From Acinetobacter lwoffii (GTDB taxonomy: Bacteria; Pseudomonadota; Gammaproteobacteria; Pseudomonadales; Moraxellaceae): a DNA stretch of 64,000 nucleotides. Made by a program: the position numbers and the translations under genes. The notes beneath the pieces are model-generated. The model was not told where the DNA came from, did not search any database, and saw nothing but the letters and a program-made list of their open reading frames with translations. Shown piece by piece: positions 47,001-57,690 of this stretch (position 1 is its first letter; each line of letters opens with the position of its first letter). The stretch lies in contig NZ_JALJVC010000002.1 of assembly GCF_022967985.1 (NCBI RefSeq), positions 186,001 through 250,000 on the forward strand, in the 5' to 3' direction.

Positions 47001-47333
47001 ATGATGGAAGTAACTGCTAAATTACGCGGTGCCGCTATCTCGGCACAAAAAGCTCGTTTGGTTGCAGATCTTATCCGCGGCAAATCTGTTGCGCACGCTC
47101 TTAACATCCTTAACTTCAGCAACAAAAAAGCTGCAGTTCTAGTTAAGAAAGCGTTGGAATCTGCGATTGCAAACGCTGAACACAATAACAGTTTAGATGT
47201 AGACGACCTTAAAGTTTCTACGATCTACGTTGATGAAGGCATGAGCCTGAAACGTATTATGCCACGTGCTAAAGGCCGTGCAGATCGTATTACTAAGCGT
47301 ACTTGTCACATCACCGTTAAGGTAGGGGTTTGA
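47001..47333 (+). CDS. rplV: 50S ribosomal protein L22
   Basis: 110 residues from the ATG at 47001 ([27 protein letters not shown]). An in-frame ATG at 46992 overlaps the rpsS stop and could allow coupled initiation, but it adds three non-conserved residues. The C-terminal hairpin ([16 protein letters not shown]) lines the exit tunnel and is a site of macrolide-resistance changes; it looks normal here. Confidence 0.96.
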
Positions 47334-47334
47334 T

Positions 47335-48087
47335 ATGGGTCAGAAGGTTCATCCAATCGGTATCCGCCTAGGTGTTGTGAAACGTCATAACGCTAACTGG
47401 TATGCGAATCCGAAACAATACGCTGAATACTTGCTTAAAGATCTTCAAGTTCGTGAGTTTTTGATCAAAAAACTTAAAAACGCGATGATCAGCAACATTC
47501 TTATCGAGCGTCCTACAGGCGCTGCTAAAGTAACTATTAGCACTGCTCGTCCAGGTATCGTAATCGGTAAAAAAGGCGAAGATATTGAGAAACTACAACG
47601 CGAATTAACATCTATCATGGGTGTTCCTGCGCAAGTAAGTATCAATGAAATTGATCGTCCAGACTTAGACGCGCGTCTAGTTGCTGAAGCTATCGCTTCT
47701 CAATTGGAAAAACGTGTAATGTTCCGTCGTGCTATGAAGCGTGCGGTTCAAAACACAATGCGTGCTGGTGCTAAAGGTATTAAAGTAGAAGTTTCGGGCC
47801 GTTTAGGTGGTGCTGAGATTGCTCGTACTGAGTGGTATCGTGAAGGTCGTGTACCTCTACATACGCTTCGTGCAGATATCGACTATGCGACTATGCGTGC
47901 TGAGACTACTTACGGTACGATCGGTGTTAAAGTTTGGATCTTCCGTGGTGAGATCTTGGGCGGCATGAAACAAGTCATGAACCCAGCTCCAGCTGAAGAG
48001 CGTCCAGCTAAACGCGGTCGTGGTCGTGGTGAAGGTCAAGAGCGTCGTGGTCGTCGCAATGATCGTTCTGCTGAAAAAGGAGAATAA
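47335..48087 (+). CDS. rpsC: 30S ribosomal protein S3
   Basis: 250 residues, slightly longer than E. coli S3 because of a basic [19 protein letters not shown] tail. The KH domain carries [16 protein letters not shown]. It lies at the mRNA entry site and contributes to mRNA unwinding. Confidence 0.97.
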   Translation: MGQKVHPIGIRLGVVKRHNANWYANPKQYAEYLLKDLQVREFLIKKLKNAMISNILIERPTGAAKVTISTARPGIVIGKKGEDIEKLQRELTSIMGVPAQVSINEIDRPDLDARLVAEAIASQLEKRVMFRRAMKRAVQNTMRAGAKGIKVEVSGRLGGAEIARTEWYREGRVPLHTLRADIDYATMRAETTYGTIGVKVWIFRGEILGGMKQVMNPAPAEERPAKRGRGRGEGQERRGRRNDRSAEKGE

Positions 48088-48090
48088 TCC

Positions 48091-48504
48091 ATGTTGCAAC
48101 CTAAGCGTACTAAATTCCGTAAAGTGCAGAAAGGCCGTAACACTGGTCTAGCACACCGCGGTAGCACAGTATCTTTCGGTACTATTGCACTTAAATCAGT
48201 TGAACGTGGTCAAATGACTGCGCGTCAAATTGAAGCAGCGCGTCGTACAATTAGCCGTCGTATTAAGCGTGGTGGTAAGATCTTTATCCGTGTATTCCCG
48301 GACAAACCGATTACTTCTAAGCCTCTTGAAGTGCGTATGGGTAAAGGTAAAGGTTCTGTGGAATATTGGGTTTGCCAAATCAAACCAGGTAAAGTCTTGT
48401 ACGAAATTGATGGTGTTAACGAAGAATTGGCTCGCGAAGCGTTTACGCTTGCAGCAGCTAAACTTCCGTTTAAAACCGCTATCGTGACTCGGACGGTAAT
48501 GTAA
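48091..48504 (+). CDS. rplP: 50S ribosomal protein L16
   Basis: 137 residues: [19 protein letters not shown], then the conserved [26 protein letters not shown] region, which carries the arginine hydroxylated by YcfD/RoxA in other bacteria. It helps place the A-site tRNA. Its stop overlaps the rpmC start (TAATG). Confidence 0.97.
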   Translation: MLQPKRTKFRKVQKGRNTGLAHRGSTVSFGTIALKSVERGQMTARQIEAARRTISRRIKRGGKIFIRVFPDKPITSKPLEVRMGKGKGSVEYWVCQIKPGKVLYEIDGVNEELAREAFTLAAAKLPFKTAIVTRTVM

Positions 48505-48701
48505 TGAAAACTAAAGATCTACGTGAAAAGTCGGTAGAAGAGTTGACAGCTTTGCTTGATGAGCAACAGCTTAACCAATTCCGTCTTCGTATGGCGAAAG
48601 CAACTGGTCAATTGGGTAAATCGCATGAAGTTGCACTTACTCGTCAGACTATTGCTCGTATTAAGACCCTCCTTACCGAAAAACAGGGGAACGGACAATG
48701 A
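48504..48701 (+). CDS. rpmC: 50S ribosomal protein L29
   Basis: 65 residues forming a two-helix hairpin ([31 protein letters not shown]). It sits next to L23 at the tunnel exit. It overlaps its neighbours on both sides (one base with rplP, four with rpsQ). Confidence 0.97.
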   Translation: MKTKDLREKSVEELTALLDEQQLNQFRLRMAKATGQLGKSHEVALTRQTIARIKTLLTEKQGNGQ

Positions 48702-48955
48702 GTGATAAAACAGTCCGCACGTTAACTGGCAAAGTTGTAAGCGACAAGATGGATAAATCTATCGTTGTTCTTATTGAACGCCAAGTTCAACACCCGTTGT
48801 ATGGCAAATTAATCCGCCGTTCAACAAAATTACATGCTCATGATGAGAACAACACAGCGAAAGCTGGTGATGTTGTAACCATTAAAGAAAGCCGCCCAAT
48901 TTCTAAAACTAAGTCTTGGACTCTAGTTGAAGTTGTTGAAGCAGCTGCTGAGTAA
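48698..48955 (+). CDS. rpsQ: 30S ribosomal protein S17
   Basis: 85 residues, an OB fold with [29 protein letters not shown] and [16 protein letters not shown]. It is a primary 16S rRNA binder. It is the last gene of the classical S10 operon; a 91-base gap with a hairpin follows. Confidence 0.97.
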   Translation: MSDKTVRTLTGKVVSDKMDKSIVVLIERQVQHPLYGKLIRRSTKLHAHDENNTAKAGDVVTIKESRPISKTKSWTLVEVVEAAAE

Positions 48956-48976
48956 TTAACGTTCTTGTTGCATCAT

Positions 48977-49020
48977 CGGTCAATTTCGAGTACTCTTTGA
49001 GCCTTTCGAAATTTCGACCG
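48977..49020 (+). promoter_or_regulatory. Hairpin at the S10/spc operon boundary
   Basis: CGGTC-AATTTCGA (48977-48989) pairs with TCGAAATT-(TC)-GACCG (49006-49020) with a two-base bulge, in the 91-base gap between rpsQ and rplN. In E. coli the spc promoter lies in this gap. Here the hairpin has no T run, so it is more likely an RNA processing, attenuation or protein-binding site. Confidence 0.55.
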
Positions 49021-49046
49021 GTGTTGCTCGGTTTTGGAGTAGGGCA

Positions 49047-49415
49047 ATGATTCAGACCGAAACTATGCTCGACGTAGCAGACAACAGTGGTGCACGCCGC
49101 GTACAATGTATTAAAGTACTTGGTGGCTCGCATCGTCGTTATGCTTCTGTTGGCGACATTATTAAAGTTACTGTAAAAGAAGCAATTCCACGCGCACGTG
49201 TTAAAAAAGGTGACGTGATGAATGCGGTTGTAGTTCGTACAAAATTCGGTATCCGTCGTGCAGACGGTTCAGTGATTCGTTTCGACGATAACGCTGCTGT
49301 TATTTTGAACAACAACAAAGCGCCGATTGCAACTCGTATTTTCGGACCAGTGACTCGTGAACTTCGTACTGAACAGTTCATGAAAATTATTTCATTGGCT
49401 CCTGAAGTTCTATAA
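49047..49415 (+). CDS. rplN: 50S ribosomal protein L14
   Basis: 122 residues: [19 protein letters not shown], then [14 protein letters not shown] and [19 protein letters not shown]14 is at the subunit interface. It is the first gene of the spc block. Confidence 0.98.
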   Translation: MIQTETMLDVADNSGARRVQCIKVLGGSHRRYASVGDIIKVTVKEAIPRARVKKGDVMNAVVVRTKFGIRRADGSVIRFDDNAAVILNNNKAPIATRIFGPVTRELRTEQFMKIISLAPEVL

Positions 49416-49424
49416 GAGGCGATC

Positions 49425-49742
49425 ATGGCTAAGATTAAAAAAGGCGATCAAGTAATTGTGATCGCAGGTAAAGAAAAAGGCAAACAGGGTACTGTTCTGT
49501 CTGTTTCTAATGACCGTGTTAAGGTTGAAGGCCTTAACTTGGTGAAGAAGCATCAGAAGCCGAACCGTGCTACAGGCGCTGAAGGTAGCGTTGTAACTCA
49601 GGAAGCTTCGCTTCATATTTCAAACGTGGCAGTTTTTAATGCTACAACCCAAAAGGCTGACCGTGTTGGTTACCAAGTGATTGATGGCGTGAAAACTCGC
49701 GTATTCAAATCAAATGGTGAATCAGTGGCGGTAGCGAAGTAA
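49425..49742 (+). CDS. rplX: 50S ribosomal protein L24
   Basis: 105 residues: a KOW motif (KKGDQVIVIAGKEKGKQGTVLSV) and KKHQKPNRATGAEGSVVTQEA. It is an assembly initiator that contacts the 5' end of 23S rRNA. Confidence 0.97.
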   Translation: MAKIKKGDQVIVIAGKEKGKQGTVLSVSNDRVKVEGLNLVKKHQKPNRATGAEGSVVTQEASLHISNVAVFNATTQKADRVGYQVIDGVKTRVFKSNGESVAVAK

Positions 49743-49758
49743 TAGGTTGATATAGGCC

Positions 49759-50295
49759 ATGGCCAGACTTAAAACACGTTACAACGACGAACTTAAAGCC
49801 CAATTACAAGAAGTATTGGGCGTTAAGAATGTGATGGAGATTCCTCGCATCACTAAAATCACGATCAACATGGGTGTTGGCGCAGCTGCTGCCGACAAAA
49901 AACTCCTTGATGGTGCTCTTTCAGATATGCAAGCTATCGCTGGTCAAAAACCAGTACTTACGTTAGCTCGTAAATCAATCGCTGGTTTTAAAATCCGTGA
50001 TGGTTGGCCGATCGGTTGTAAAGTTACTTTACGCGGCGAACGTATGTACGAATTCTTGGACCGTTTGATCTCGATTGCGATCCCTCGTATCCGTGACTTC
50101 CGTGGTTTCTCTGCGAAATCATTCGACGGTCGTGGTAACTACTCAATGGGTCTTAAGGAACAAATCATGTTCCCTGAAATCGATTTTGACAAGATTGATC
50201 GTATTCGTGGTATGGATATTACCATTACTACGACTGCTCGCACCGATGACGAAGGCCGTGCGCTTATGCGTGCATTCGGCTTCCCGTTCAAATAA
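49759..50295 (+). CDS. rplE: 50S ribosomal protein L5
   Basis: 178 residues: [41 protein letters not shown] and, near the end, [19 protein letters not shown]. It binds 5S rRNA in the central protuberance. In E. coli, S8 represses the spc operon by binding mRNA at the start of this gene. Confidence 0.98.
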   Translation: MARLKTRYNDELKAQLQEVLGVKNVMEIPRITKITINMGVGAAAADKKLLDGALSDMQAIAGQKPVLTLARKSIAGFKIRDGWPIGCKVTLRGERMYEFLDRLISIAIPRIRDFRGFSAKSFDGRGNYSMGLKEQIMFPEIDFDKIDRIRGMDITITTTARTDDEGRALMRAFGFPFK

Positions 50296-50304
50296 GAGGT
50301 CGAT

Positions 50305-50610
50305 ATGGCTAAGAAAGGTATGATTAATCGCGAATTGAAACGCGAAGCTACTGTTGCTAAATACGCTGCAAAACGTGCTGAATTAAAAGCTGTTATTGCA
50401 AACGTAAATGCATCAGACGAAGAACGTTTCGAAGCGATGATGAAATTACAAGCATTACCACGTAATGCATCTCCAGTACGTCTACGTAACCGTTGTGGTT
50501 TAACTGGTCGTCCTCATGGTTACTTCCGTAAGTTCGGTTTAAGCCGTAACAAATTACGTGAAACAGTAATGCAAGGTGATGTACCTGGCGTTGTTAAGGC
50601 AAGCTGGTAA
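50305..50610 (+). CDS. rpsN: 30S ribosomal protein S14
   Basis: 101 residues, the long zinc-free form: there is a single cysteine in [28 protein letters not shown] and no CXXC pairs. So in this organism S14 needs no zinc, and L31 is the zinc-switched ribosomal protein visible in the window. Confidence 0.98.
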   Translation: MAKKGMINRELKREATVAKYAAKRAELKAVIANVNASDEERFEAMMKLQALPRNASPVRLRNRCGLTGRPHGYFRKFGLSRNKLRETVMQGDVPGVVKASW

Positions 50611-50622
50611 GGAGCACTATAG

Positions 50623-51018
50623 ATGAGTATGCAAGATACCGTTGCCGACATGCTAACACGTGTTCGTAACGCACAAATGGCAAAGAAACAAACTGTTTCT
50701 ATGCCTAATTCTAAGTTGAAAGTAGCAATTGCTAACTTACTTCAACAAGAAGGTTATATTTCAAACGTAGAAGTTGCGGATGCTGAAGGCAAACCAACTC
50801 TTACTTTGACTTTAAAGTATTTCGAAGGCAAACCAGTTATCGAAACTGTGAAGCGCGTAAGCCGTCCAGGTCTACGTCAGTATCGCGGTAAAGATGCACT
50901 TCCTAGCGTTAAGCAAGGTTTAGGTATTGCAATTGTTTCTACAAGCAAAGGCATCATGACTGATCGCGCTGCACGTGCTGCAGGCGTTGGTGGTGAAGTT
51001 ATTGCTTTTGTTTCTTAA
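50623..51018 (+). CDS. rpsH: 30S ribosomal protein S8
   Basis: 131 residues: [20 protein letters not shown] at the start and the closing [21 protein letters not shown]. It is a central-domain 16S rRNA binder and, in E. coli, the translational repressor of the spc operon. Confidence 0.98.
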   Translation: MSMQDTVADMLTRVRNAQMAKKQTVSMPNSKLKVAIANLLQQEGYISNVEVADAEGKPTLTLTLKYFEGKPVIETVKRVSRPGLRQYRGKDALPSVKQGLGIAIVSTSKGIMTDRAARAAGVGGEVIAFVS

Positions 51019-51031
51019 TAGGTGATTCCTC

Positions 51032-51565
51032 ATGTCTCGTGTGGCTAAAGCCCCAGTAACTGTACCTAACGGTGTAACAGTTACTCAGAACGGCCGGCAG
51101 GTCGAAGTGAAAGGCACTAAAGGTACATTGTCTTTCAACCTGCATGCGCTGGTCGAGCTTAAACAGGAAGACGGTATTCTAGCTATTGCTCCAGTACAAG
51201 AGTCGAAAGACGCTTGGATGCAAGCTGGTACTGCTCGCGCTGTGCTTAACAACCTTGTAAAAGGTGTTAGCGAAGGTTTCGAACGTAAGTTACAGCTTAT
51301 CGGTGTTGGTTATAAAGCTGCGGTTAAAGGTGACGTTGTTCATCTTAACCTTGGTTTCTCTCACCCGATCGATTATGCACTTCCTGCAGGTGTAACTGCT
51401 GAAACTCCAACTGCAACTGAAATCATTCTTAAATCTGCTGATAAAGCAGCTTTAGGACAGGTTGCTGCAGATATCCGTGGTTACCGTCCACCAGAGCCAT
51501 ATAAAGGCAAAGGTGTTCGTTATTCTGACGAAGTTGTACTTCGTAAAGAAGCTAAGAAGAAATAA
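51032..51565 (+). CDS. rplF: 50S ribosomal protein L6
   Basis: 177 residues, two related domains: [22 protein letters not shown] and [22 protein letters not shown], ending in [17 protein letters not shown]. It lies near the factor-binding site. Confidence 0.98.
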   Translation: MSRVAKAPVTVPNGVTVTQNGRQVEVKGTKGTLSFNLHALVELKQEDGILAIAPVQESKDAWMQAGTARAVLNNLVKGVSEGFERKLQLIGVGYKAAVKGDVVHLNLGFSHPIDYALPAGVTAETPTATEIILKSADKAALGQVAADIRGYRPPEPYKGKGVRYSDEVVLRKEAKKK

Positions 51566-51579
51566 GGCGCGAGGTTCTT

Positions 51580-51930
51580 ATGAACGAAAAGAAACAATCC
51601 CGTTTGCGTCGTGCGAAAAGCACACGCTTGCACATCCGTGCATTGGGTGCGACTCGTTTGTGTGTAAACCGCACTCCGCGTCACATCTATGCTCAAGTTA
51701 TCTCTGCAGATGGTGGCAAAGTATTAGCGCAAGCTTCTACTTTAGACGCTACTCTACGTGCGGGTACAACTGGTAACGTTGAAGCAGCTCAAAAAGTAGG
51801 TGCTTTAATCGCAGAACGCGCTAAAGCAGCTGGTGTTACTAAAGTTGCATTTGACCGTTCTGGTTTTAAATATCATGGTCGTATCAAAGCCTTGGCTGAT
51901 GCTGCTCGTGAAAACGGCTTGGAGTTCTAA
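51580..51930 (+). CDS. rplR: 50S ribosomal protein L18
   Basis: 116 residues: a basic N-terminus ([19 protein letters not shown]), then [15 protein letters not shown] and the C-terminal [24 protein letters not shown]. It binds 5S rRNA together with L5. Confidence 0.98.
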   Translation: MNEKKQSRLRRAKSTRLHIRALGATRLCVNRTPRHIYAQVISADGGKVLAQASTLDATLRAGTTGNVEAAQKVGALIAERAKAAGVTKVAFDRSGFKYHGRIKALADAARENGLEF

Positions 51931-51932
51931 TC

Positions 51933-52430
51933 ATGGCTAAAGTTGAACAAAACGAAGGTCTTGTTGAAAAGCTGGTTGCCGTTGATCGTGTAGCCAAAGT
52001 TGTTAAGGGTGGTCGTATCTTCTCTTTCACAGCATTAACTGTTGTGGGTGATGGTAATGGTCGCGTAGGTTTTGGTCGTGGTAAAGCACGTGAAGTTCCA
52101 GCTGCTATCTCTAAAGCACTTGAAGCTGCTCGTCGCAATATGATTACTGTTGACCTTGTTGATGGTACGTTACAGCACCCAATTCATGCACGTCACGGCG
52201 CTAGCCGCGTATTCATGCAGCCTGCCTCTGAAGGTACAGGTGTAATTGCTGGTGGCGCTATGCGTGCAGTTCTAGAAGCTGTAGGCGTACGTAACGTGTT
52301 GACTAAATGCCGTGGTTCTACTAACGCTGCTAACGTAGTAAACGCAACTTTCAATGGTTTGCGTGATATGACTACTCCTGAAAAGGTTGCTGCGAAACGT
52401 GGTCTTTCAGTAGAACAAATTCAAGGGTAA
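51933..52430 (+). CDS. rpsE: 30S ribosomal protein S5
   Basis: 165 residues: [34 protein letters not shown], then [30 protein letters not shown]. It is at the mRNA entry channel; changes in the KVVKGG region can give spectinomycin resistance, and none are evident. Confidence 0.98.
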   Translation: MAKVEQNEGLVEKLVAVDRVAKVVKGGRIFSFTALTVVGDGNGRVGFGRGKAREVPAAISKALEAARRNMITVDLVDGTLQHPIHARHGASRVFMQPASEGTGVIAGGAMRAVLEAVGVRNVLTKCRGSTNAANVVNATFNGLRDMTTPEKVAAKRGLSVEQIQG

Positions 52431-52436
52431 TCAATC

Positions 52437-52613
52437 ATGAAAACGATTAAAGTTACCCAGACTAAATCTGCATCGCACCGCTTGAAAAATCACAAGCTTA
52501 GCCTGCAAGGTTTAGGTCTGCGTCGTATTGGTCATACTGTAGAAGTGTTAGACACACCTTCTAACCGTGGTATGATCAACCAAGTCTACTATATGGTTAG
52601 TGTAGAGGAATAA
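52437..52613 (+). CDS. rpmD: 50S ribosomal protein L30
   Basis: 58 residues from the ATG at 52437 to TAA at 52611-52613, in the short gap between rpsE and rplO. The translation begins [19 protein letters not shown] and contains [22 protein letters not shown], the standard L30 pattern. Confidence 0.97.
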   Translation: MKTIKVTQTKSASHRLKNHKLSLQGLGLRRIGHTVEVLDTPSNRGMINQVYYMVSVEE

Positions 52614-52616
52614 GCC

Positions 52617-53057
52617 ATGACTCTGCGTTTAAATACAATTGCACCTGCAGAAGGTGCTAAACGTGACAACCTTCGTTTAGGCCGTGGTATCGGTTCTGGC
52701 GTTGGTAAGACCGGTGGCCGTGGTGTCAAAGGTCAAAACTCACGTAAGAGCGGTGGTACTCGTCCAGGTTTCGAAGGCGGTCAAACAGCACTTTATCGTC
52801 GTTTGCCTAAATTCGGCTTCACTAGCCAATTAGCTTTGAAAACTGCTGAAGTACGTTTATCTGAGCTTGCTAAAGTTGAAGGCGACATCGTGTCTCTTGA
52901 AACTTTAAAAGCTGCGAACGTTGTACGTAAAGACATGATCCGTGCTCGTATCGTACTTTCTGGTGAAATTACTCGTGCATTCACTGTTCAAGGTGTTGCA
53001 TTGACTAAAGGCGCTAAAGCTGCTGTTGAAGCTGCTGGCGGCAAAGTCGAGGAGTAA
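52617..53057 (+). CDS. rplO: 50S ribosomal protein L15
   Basis: 146 residues: the glycine-rich, basic N-terminal extension ([19 protein letters not shown]) that threads into 23S rRNA, followed by [17 protein letters not shown]. It starts three bases after rpmD. Confidence 0.98.
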   Translation: MTLRLNTIAPAEGAKRDNLRLGRGIGSGVGKTGGRGVKGQNSRKSGGTRPGFEGGQTALYRRLPKFGFTSQLALKTAEVRLSELAKVEGDIVSLETLKAANVVRKDMIRARIVLSGEITRAFTVQGVALTKGAKAAVEAAGGKVEE

Positions 53058-53063
53058 TCCCCA

Positions 53064-54422
53064 GTGTCTATGACTCCTAGTTCTTCAGGTCATGTCAACA
53101 TGATGAAAGGCCAACCATTTCATGTGAAATACCGTGAAATTATTCGTCGAATGATGTTTCTCATTGGTGCGTTGTTGGTGTTTCGACTAGGAGCGCATAT
53201 TCCAGTACCAGGCATCAATAATGCTGCGTTAGAAAACTTGTTTAATGCAAACCAAGGTACCATCCTTGGTTTGTTTAACATGTTCTCTGGTGGTGCATTA
53301 GAACGAATGTCTATTCTTGCTCTCGGGATCATGCCATACATCTCTGCGTCGATTATCGTGCAGTTGATGTCAACTGTGGTTCCTTCGCTGGAAGCTTTAA
53401 AGAAAGAAGGCGAGCAAGGCAAACGTAAAATTAATCAATACACACGACAAGGTACATTATTCTTAGCGCTGGTACAGGCTATAGGTATGTGTGCAGGCCT
53501 GATCAGTCAGGGGATTACCCTGAATACTGGTTTGGCTTTTTATGTTCCTGCAGTAACCTCACTGGTTGCGGGGACCATGTTCTTGATGTGGTTGGGTGAA
53601 CAGATTACCGAGCGTGGGGTGGGAAATGGTATTTCCATGATCATCTTCGCGGGTATTGTTGCCGGATTGCCTAATCTGATTATGCAATCTTTCTCCTCTG
53701 TAGATAATGGCCAGACCAGCCTGATTGGCTTGGTAATTTTTGGTTTGTTATCTCTGGGTGTTTTGGCAGCGATCGTGTTTATTGAGAAAGCGCAGCGTCG
53801 TATTCCGGTAAACTATGCTCAAAAACAACAAGGTCGTCGTGTATTTACTGCACAGCAGACACATTTGCCATTAAAAATTAATATGGCGGGTGTGATTCCG
53901 GCAATTTTTGCCAGCTCATTACTTTTGTTCCCTGCGAGCTTAGGTCAGTGGGTGGGTAGTGCAGATCCAAATGCTGGATTTATTAAGCGTAGCCTGCAAG
54001 ATGTAGCATTGGTATTGTCGCCTGGTCAGCCGTTGTATTTGGTGCTCTTTGGTGCGTTAATTATCTTTTTCTGTTACTTCTATACAGCACTGGTATTTAG
54101 TCCTAAAGAAGTGTCAGAGAACTTGAAACGCAGCGGAGCTTACGTGCCTGGTATACGTCCAGGTGAGCAAACTGCTCGTTACTTAGATCATATTCTCAAT
54201 CGTTTGACGTTTATTGGCGCGATTTACATCACCGTCATTTGTTTGATGCCGATGGTATTGCAAAGTTCATTTGGTATTCCATTCTATTTGGGTGGTACCT
54301 CTTTGCTGATTGTTGTGGTAGTAGTGATGGACTTTATGGCTCAGCTGCAATCACACCTTACTTCGCACCAATACGATAATCAAACGTTAATGAGAAAAAC
54401 GACTGCTCATCCTAAGGGATAA
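53064..54422 (+). CDS. secY: Protein translocase channel SecY
   Basis: 452 residues from a GTG at 53064, nine bases after GGAG; an ATG at 53070 is an alternative. Ten membrane helices are expected. [22 protein letters not shown] forms the plug region, and the cytosolic loop ending in GTSLLIVV is typical. SecY with SecE and SecG forms the inner-membrane channel for secreted and membrane proteins. It sits in the usual place between rplO and rpmJ. Confidence 0.97.
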   Translation: MSMTPSSSGHVNMMKGQPFHVKYREIIRRMMFLIGALLVFRLGAHIPVPGINNAALENLFNANQGTILGLFNMFSGGALERMSILALGIMPYISASIIVQLMSTVVPSLEALKKEGEQGKRKINQYTRQGTLFLALVQAIGMCAGLISQGITLNTGLAFYVPAVTSLVAGTMFLMWLGEQITERGVGNGISMIIFAGIVAGLPNLIMQSFSSVDNGQTSLIGLVIFGLLSLGVLAAIVFIEKAQRRIPVNYAQKQQGRRVFTAQQTHLPLKINMAGVIPAIFASSLLLFPASLGQWVGSADPNAGFIKRSLQDVALVLSPGQPLYLVLFGALIIFFCYFYTALVFSPKEVSENLKRSGAYVPGIRPGEQTARYLDHILNRLTFIGAIYITVICLMPMVLQSSFGIPFYLGGTSLLIVVVVVMDFMAQLQSHLTSHQYDNQTLMRKTTAHPKG

Positions 54423-54441
54423 GCGCACTTGAGGTTTCATC

Positions 54442-54558
54442 ATGAAAGTACAAGCTTCTGTTAAGAAAATTTGTGGTAGCTGTAAAGTTATCCGTCGTAA
54501 TGGGGTTATCCGCGTAATTTGTAGCGCAGAACCTCGTCATAAGCAGCGTCAAGGTTAA
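54442..54558 (+). CDS. rpmJ: 50S ribosomal protein L36
   Basis: 38 residues from the ATG at 54442: [19 protein letters not shown], then a second cysteine and histidine ([12 protein letters not shown]). This C-X2-C-X12-C-X4-H pattern is the zinc ribbon of the zinc-binding L36 form. Confidence 0.97.
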
Positions 54559-54573
54559 TCTGATTAAGACCTG

Positions 54574-54603
54574 TTGATTTCTGTAGGCGAATTAGGTTAT
54601 TAT
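54574..54603 (+). promoter_or_regulatory. Candidate alpha-operon promoter
   Basis: TTGATT (54574-54579), an 18-base spacer and TATTAT (54598-54603) in the gap between rpmJ and rpsM. Its -10 overlaps the start of the following hairpin. Confidence 0.5.
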
Positions 54604-54630
54604 CCGCCCCTCAAGATTTTTGTGGGGCGG
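54604..54630 (+). promoter_or_regulatory. Hairpin in the alpha-operon leader
   Basis: CCGCCCC (54604-54610) pairs with GGGGCGG (54624-54630) around a 13-base loop containing five T, 34 bases before rpsM. In E. coli, S4 represses the alpha operon by binding a leader structure at this position. No T run follows, so it is not a terminator. Confidence 0.55.
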
Positions 54631-54663
54631 TTGATTATCTACTGCCTTTTTGGAGAAAATTGA

Positions 54664-55020
54664 ATGGCTCGTATTGCCGGTGTAAACATTCCGGATAACA
54701 AGCACGCTGTTATCTCTCTAACGTATATCTTTGGTATTGGTCGCCATACTTCAAAAGCTATCTTAGCTGCTGCTGGTATTGCTCCAACTACTAAGATCCG
54801 TGAATTAGATGACGCTCAGCTTGATGCGATTCGTGCAGAAGTTGCTAAGGTTCCGACCGAAGGTGATTTACGTCGCGAAATTTCCATGAACATTAAACGT
54901 TTAATGGATTTAGGCTGCTACCGCGGTCTTCGTCATCGTCGCAGCTTGCCTGTCCGCGGTCAACGCACCAAAACTAACGCTCGTACCCGTAAAGGTCCGC
55001 GCAAACCTATTAAGAAATAA
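54664..55020 (+). CDS. rpsM: 30S ribosomal protein S13
   Basis: 118 residues: [26 protein letters not shown] and the basic tail [21 protein letters not shown], which reaches the P-site tRNA. It is the first gene of the alpha operon. Confidence 0.98.
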   Translation: MARIAGVNIPDNKHAVISLTYIFGIGRHTSKAILAAAGIAPTTKIRELDDAQLDAIRAEVAKVPTEGDLRREISMNIKRLMDLGCYRGLRHRRSLPVRGQRTKTNARTRKGPRKPIKK

Positions 55021-55039
55021 GATTTCTGGAAGCTAAAAG

Positions 55040-55426
55040 ATGGCTAAAGATACTCGCGCACGCAAGAAGGTCACTCGTACCGTCTCTGAAGGTGTCGCAC
55101 ACATTCACGCTTCTTTTAATAACACCATTGTGACTATTACCGATCGTCAAGGTAATGCACTGGCTTGGGCCACTTCAGGTGGACAAGGCTTCCGTGGATC
55201 ACGTAAATCAACTCCGTTCGCTGCTCAGGTAGCTGCTGAAGTTGCTGGTAAAGCTGCTTTAGACTACGGTTTGAAAAACTTGGACGTCCTTGTAAAAGGT
55301 CCTGGTCCTGGTCGTGAATCTGCGGTTCGTGCTTTAGGTGCAGTGGGTTATAAAATTAACAGCATTACCGATGTGACGCCAATCCCGCACAACGGTTGCC
55401 GTCCACCTAAAAAACGTCGCGTGTAA
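55040..55426 (+). CDS. rpsK: 30S ribosomal protein S11
   Basis: 128 residues: [43 protein letters not shown], then [13 protein letters not shown] and the C-terminal [15 protein letters not shown]. It is on the 30S platform. Confidence 0.98.
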   Translation: MAKDTRARKKVTRTVSEGVAHIHASFNNTIVTITDRQGNALAWATSGGQGFRGSRKSTPFAAQVAAEVAGKAALDYGLKNLDVLVKGPGPGRESAVRALGAVGYKINSITDVTPIPHNGCRPPKKRRV

Positions 55427-55438
55427 GGAGAAACATTC

Positions 55439-56065
55439 ATGGCTCGTTATATTGGTCCAAAATGCAAACTCTCTCGTCGCGAAGGGACAGACCTGCAACT
55501 TAAATCAGGCGTTAAACCGTTTGATGTTAAGACAAAAAAACATGCGAAAGTTCCTGGCCAACACGGCGGGGCTCGTGGTGGTAAACAATCTGAGTACTCA
55601 CTACAATTACGTGAAAAACAAAAAGTACGTCGCATGTACGGTGTTTTAGAGCGTCAATTTAGTAACTACTATAAAGAAGCTGCTCGTGTTAAAGGCGCAA
55701 CTGGTGAAAACCTGTTGAAGCTACTTGAAAGCCGTCTTGATAACGTTGTTTATCGTATGGGTTTCGGTTCTACTCGTGCAGAAGCTCGTCAGTTAGTATC
55801 TCACCGTAGCATCACTTTGAATGGCCGTCGTGTTAACATTGCGTCTATCCAAGTTAAAGCGGGTGATGTGATCGCAGTTCACGAAGGCGCTAAGCAACAA
55901 TTACGTATCAAAAACGCAATTGAATTAGCTACTCAACGTGGCATGCCTTCTTGGATGGAAATTGACCATTCTAAATTAGAAGGTACGTTCAAAGCTGCAC
56001 CGGATCGTTCTGATTTACCTGCTGAAATCAACGAAAGCTTGATTGTAGAATTGTATTCTAAATAA
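55439..56065 (+). CDS. rpsD: 30S ribosomal protein S4
   Basis: 208 residues. An S4 RNA-binding domain ([36 protein letters not shown]) follows the N-terminal rRNA-binding part. It initiates 30S assembly and in E. coli represses the alpha operon. It has no zinc-finger cysteines beyond C11. Confidence 0.98.
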   Translation: MARYIGPKCKLSRREGTDLQLKSGVKPFDVKTKKHAKVPGQHGGARGGKQSEYSLQLREKQKVRRMYGVLERQFSNYYKEAARVKGATGENLLKLLESRLDNVVYRMGFGSTRAEARQLVSHRSITLNGRRVNIASIQVKAGDVIAVHEGAKQQLRIKNAIELATQRGMPSWMEIDHSKLEGTFKAAPDRSDLPAEINESLIVELYSK

Positions 56066-56081
56066 TCCTTGAGGAAGCAAT

Positions 56082-57089
56082 ATGACGCGTACTGCAAATG
56101 AGTTTCTAACTCCGCAAGCGATCAAGGTCGAAGCGGCAAGCGGGACCTCGGCAAAAGTTATTCTAGAACCATTAGAGCGTGGCTTTGGTCATACTCTTGG
56201 TAATGCTTTACGTCGCATCCTTCTTTCTTCTCTACCTGGCGCAGCTGTGGTAGAAGTTGAGATTGAAGGGGTCGAGCACGAGTACAGTACTTTGGAAGGC
56301 TTGCAGCAGGACATCGTCGAGCTCTTGCTGAACCTAAAAGGATTGTCGATTAAGCTGTTCGATCAAAATGAAGCTTATTTAACATTAGAGAAACAAGGTG
56401 CAGGCGACGTAACTGCGGCTGACCTTCGTTTACCTCATAATGTTGAAGTGGTTAACCCTGAACATTTGATCGGTACTTTAAGTGCCTCAGGCTCATTGAA
56501 AATGCGTCTGAAAGTGGCTCAAGGTCGTGGCTACGAGACTTCTGATTCACGCTTCCCAGAAGGTGAAACTCGCCCAGTGGGTCGCTTGCAGTTAGATGCG
56601 TCTTACAGCCCAATCAAACGTGTTTCATATACCGTGGAAAACGCGCGTGTAGAACAACGTACTGACCTTGATAAACTGATCATTGATCTTGAAACTAACG
56701 GTACTGTAGATCCTGAAGAAGCGATCCGCAAAGCTGCAACTATTTTGCAGCAACAAATTGCGATCTTCGTTGACCTTCAGAAAGATCAAGCACCTGTTGC
56801 TCAAGAGCCTCGTGAAGAAGTTGACCCAATCTTGCTTCGCCCAGTAGATGATCTAGAGCTAACTGTTCGTTCTGCTAACTGTTTGAAAGCAGAAAACATT
56901 TACTACATTGGTGATCTTGTACAGCGTACCGAAGTTGAGTTGCTTAAAACTCCTAACTTGGGTAAAAAATCGCTTACTGAGATCAAAGATGTTCTGGCTT
57001 CTAAAGGCTTACAACTCGGCATGCGTTTAGAGAACTGGCCACCGGCTAGTCTCCGTATGGACGATCGTTTCGCCTATCGTAGCCGTTAA
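56082..57089 (+). CDS. rpoA: RNA polymerase subunit alpha
   Basis: 335 residues. The N-terminal assembly domain has [26 protein letters not shown]. After a flexible linker (about 230-250), the C-terminal DNA-contacting domain has [19 protein letters not shown] and [16 protein letters not shown]. The C-terminal domain binds UP elements and activators. Confidence 0.98.
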   Translation: MTRTANEFLTPQAIKVEAASGTSAKVILEPLERGFGHTLGNALRRILLSSLPGAAVVEVEIEGVEHEYSTLEGLQQDIVELLLNLKGLSIKLFDQNEAYLTLEKQGAGDVTAADLRLPHNVEVVNPEHLIGTLSASGSLKMRLKVAQGRGYETSDSRFPEGETRPVGRLQLDASYSPIKRVSYTVENARVEQRTDLDKLIIDLETNGTVDPEEAIRKAATILQQQIAIFVDLQKDQAPVAQEPREEVDPILLRPVDDLELTVRSANCLKAENIYYIGDLVQRTEVELLKTPNLGKKSLTEIKDVLASKGLQLGMRLENWPPASLRMDDRFAYRSR

Positions 57090-57107
57090 TTAAGTAGGAC
57101 TATCACC

Positions 57108-57473
57108 ATGCGTCATCGTAATAGTGGTGTGAAATTAGGCCGTACAAGCAGTCATCGTAAAGCGATGTTCCAAAACATGGCTAACTCTTTGTTCGAGCAC
57201 GAGTTGATCAAAACAACTGTGCCTAAAGCAAAAGAGTTACGTCGTGTAGCTGAGCCTTTAATCACTTTAGCTAAAAACGATACAGTAGCAAACCGTCGTT
57301 TGGCGTTTGCTCGTACTCGTTCAGCAGCAACTGTTGGTAAATTATTTACCGTTCTTGGCCCTCGTTACAAAGAGCGTAACGGCGGTTATCTACGTGTTCT
57401 TAAAGCGGGCTTCCGTGCAGGTGATGCTGCACCGATGGCTTACGTTGAGCTAGTAGATCGCGAAGTTAACTAA
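57108..57473 (+). CDS. rplQ: 50S ribosomal protein L17
   Basis: 121 residues: [32 protein letters not shown], then [18 protein letters not shown] and [22 protein letters not shown]. It is the last gene of the ribosomal block; a strong terminator follows. Confidence 0.98.
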   Translation: MRHRNSGVKLGRTSSHRKAMFQNMANSLFEHELIKTTVPKAKELRRVAEPLITLAKNDTVANRRLAFARTRSAATVGKLFTVLGPRYKERNGGYLRVLKAGFRAGDAAPMAYVELVDREVN

Positions 57474-57502
57474 TTTCGTGAAGAATAACGCAAGTTGTTC
57501 GA

Positions 57503-57533
57503 AAAGGTCGGTTGAATAAACCGGCCTTTTTTA
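57503..57533 (+). terminator. Terminator of the alpha operon
   Basis: AAAAGGTCGGTT pairs with AACCGGCCTTTT (one T-G pair) around GAATA, followed by T. Confidence 0.92.
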
Positions 57534-57621
57534 ATGCCTGTATATTTTAATTTAAAGTGATTCAGTTTCAGATAACTGATCTGGCCTCAAAAGATAAAAA
57601 AATAACGCCTTTTTAATAAAC

Positions 57622-57650
57622 TTGACATTGTGTATTGTCAGTTTTGTGAT
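57622..57650 (+). promoter_or_regulatory. Candidate almA promoter with overlapping operator
   Basis: A consensus TTGACA (57622-57627) with TGTGAT 17 bases later (57645-57650). The -35 is part of an inverted repeat TGACA-N8-TGTCA (57623-57627, 57636-57640), so a dimeric regulator bound there would cover the polymerase site. Function is inferred. Confidence 0.5.
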
Positions 57651-57690
57651 TTAATAAAAACAGATAGCATCGCTTAGGTAAAAGAACAAG

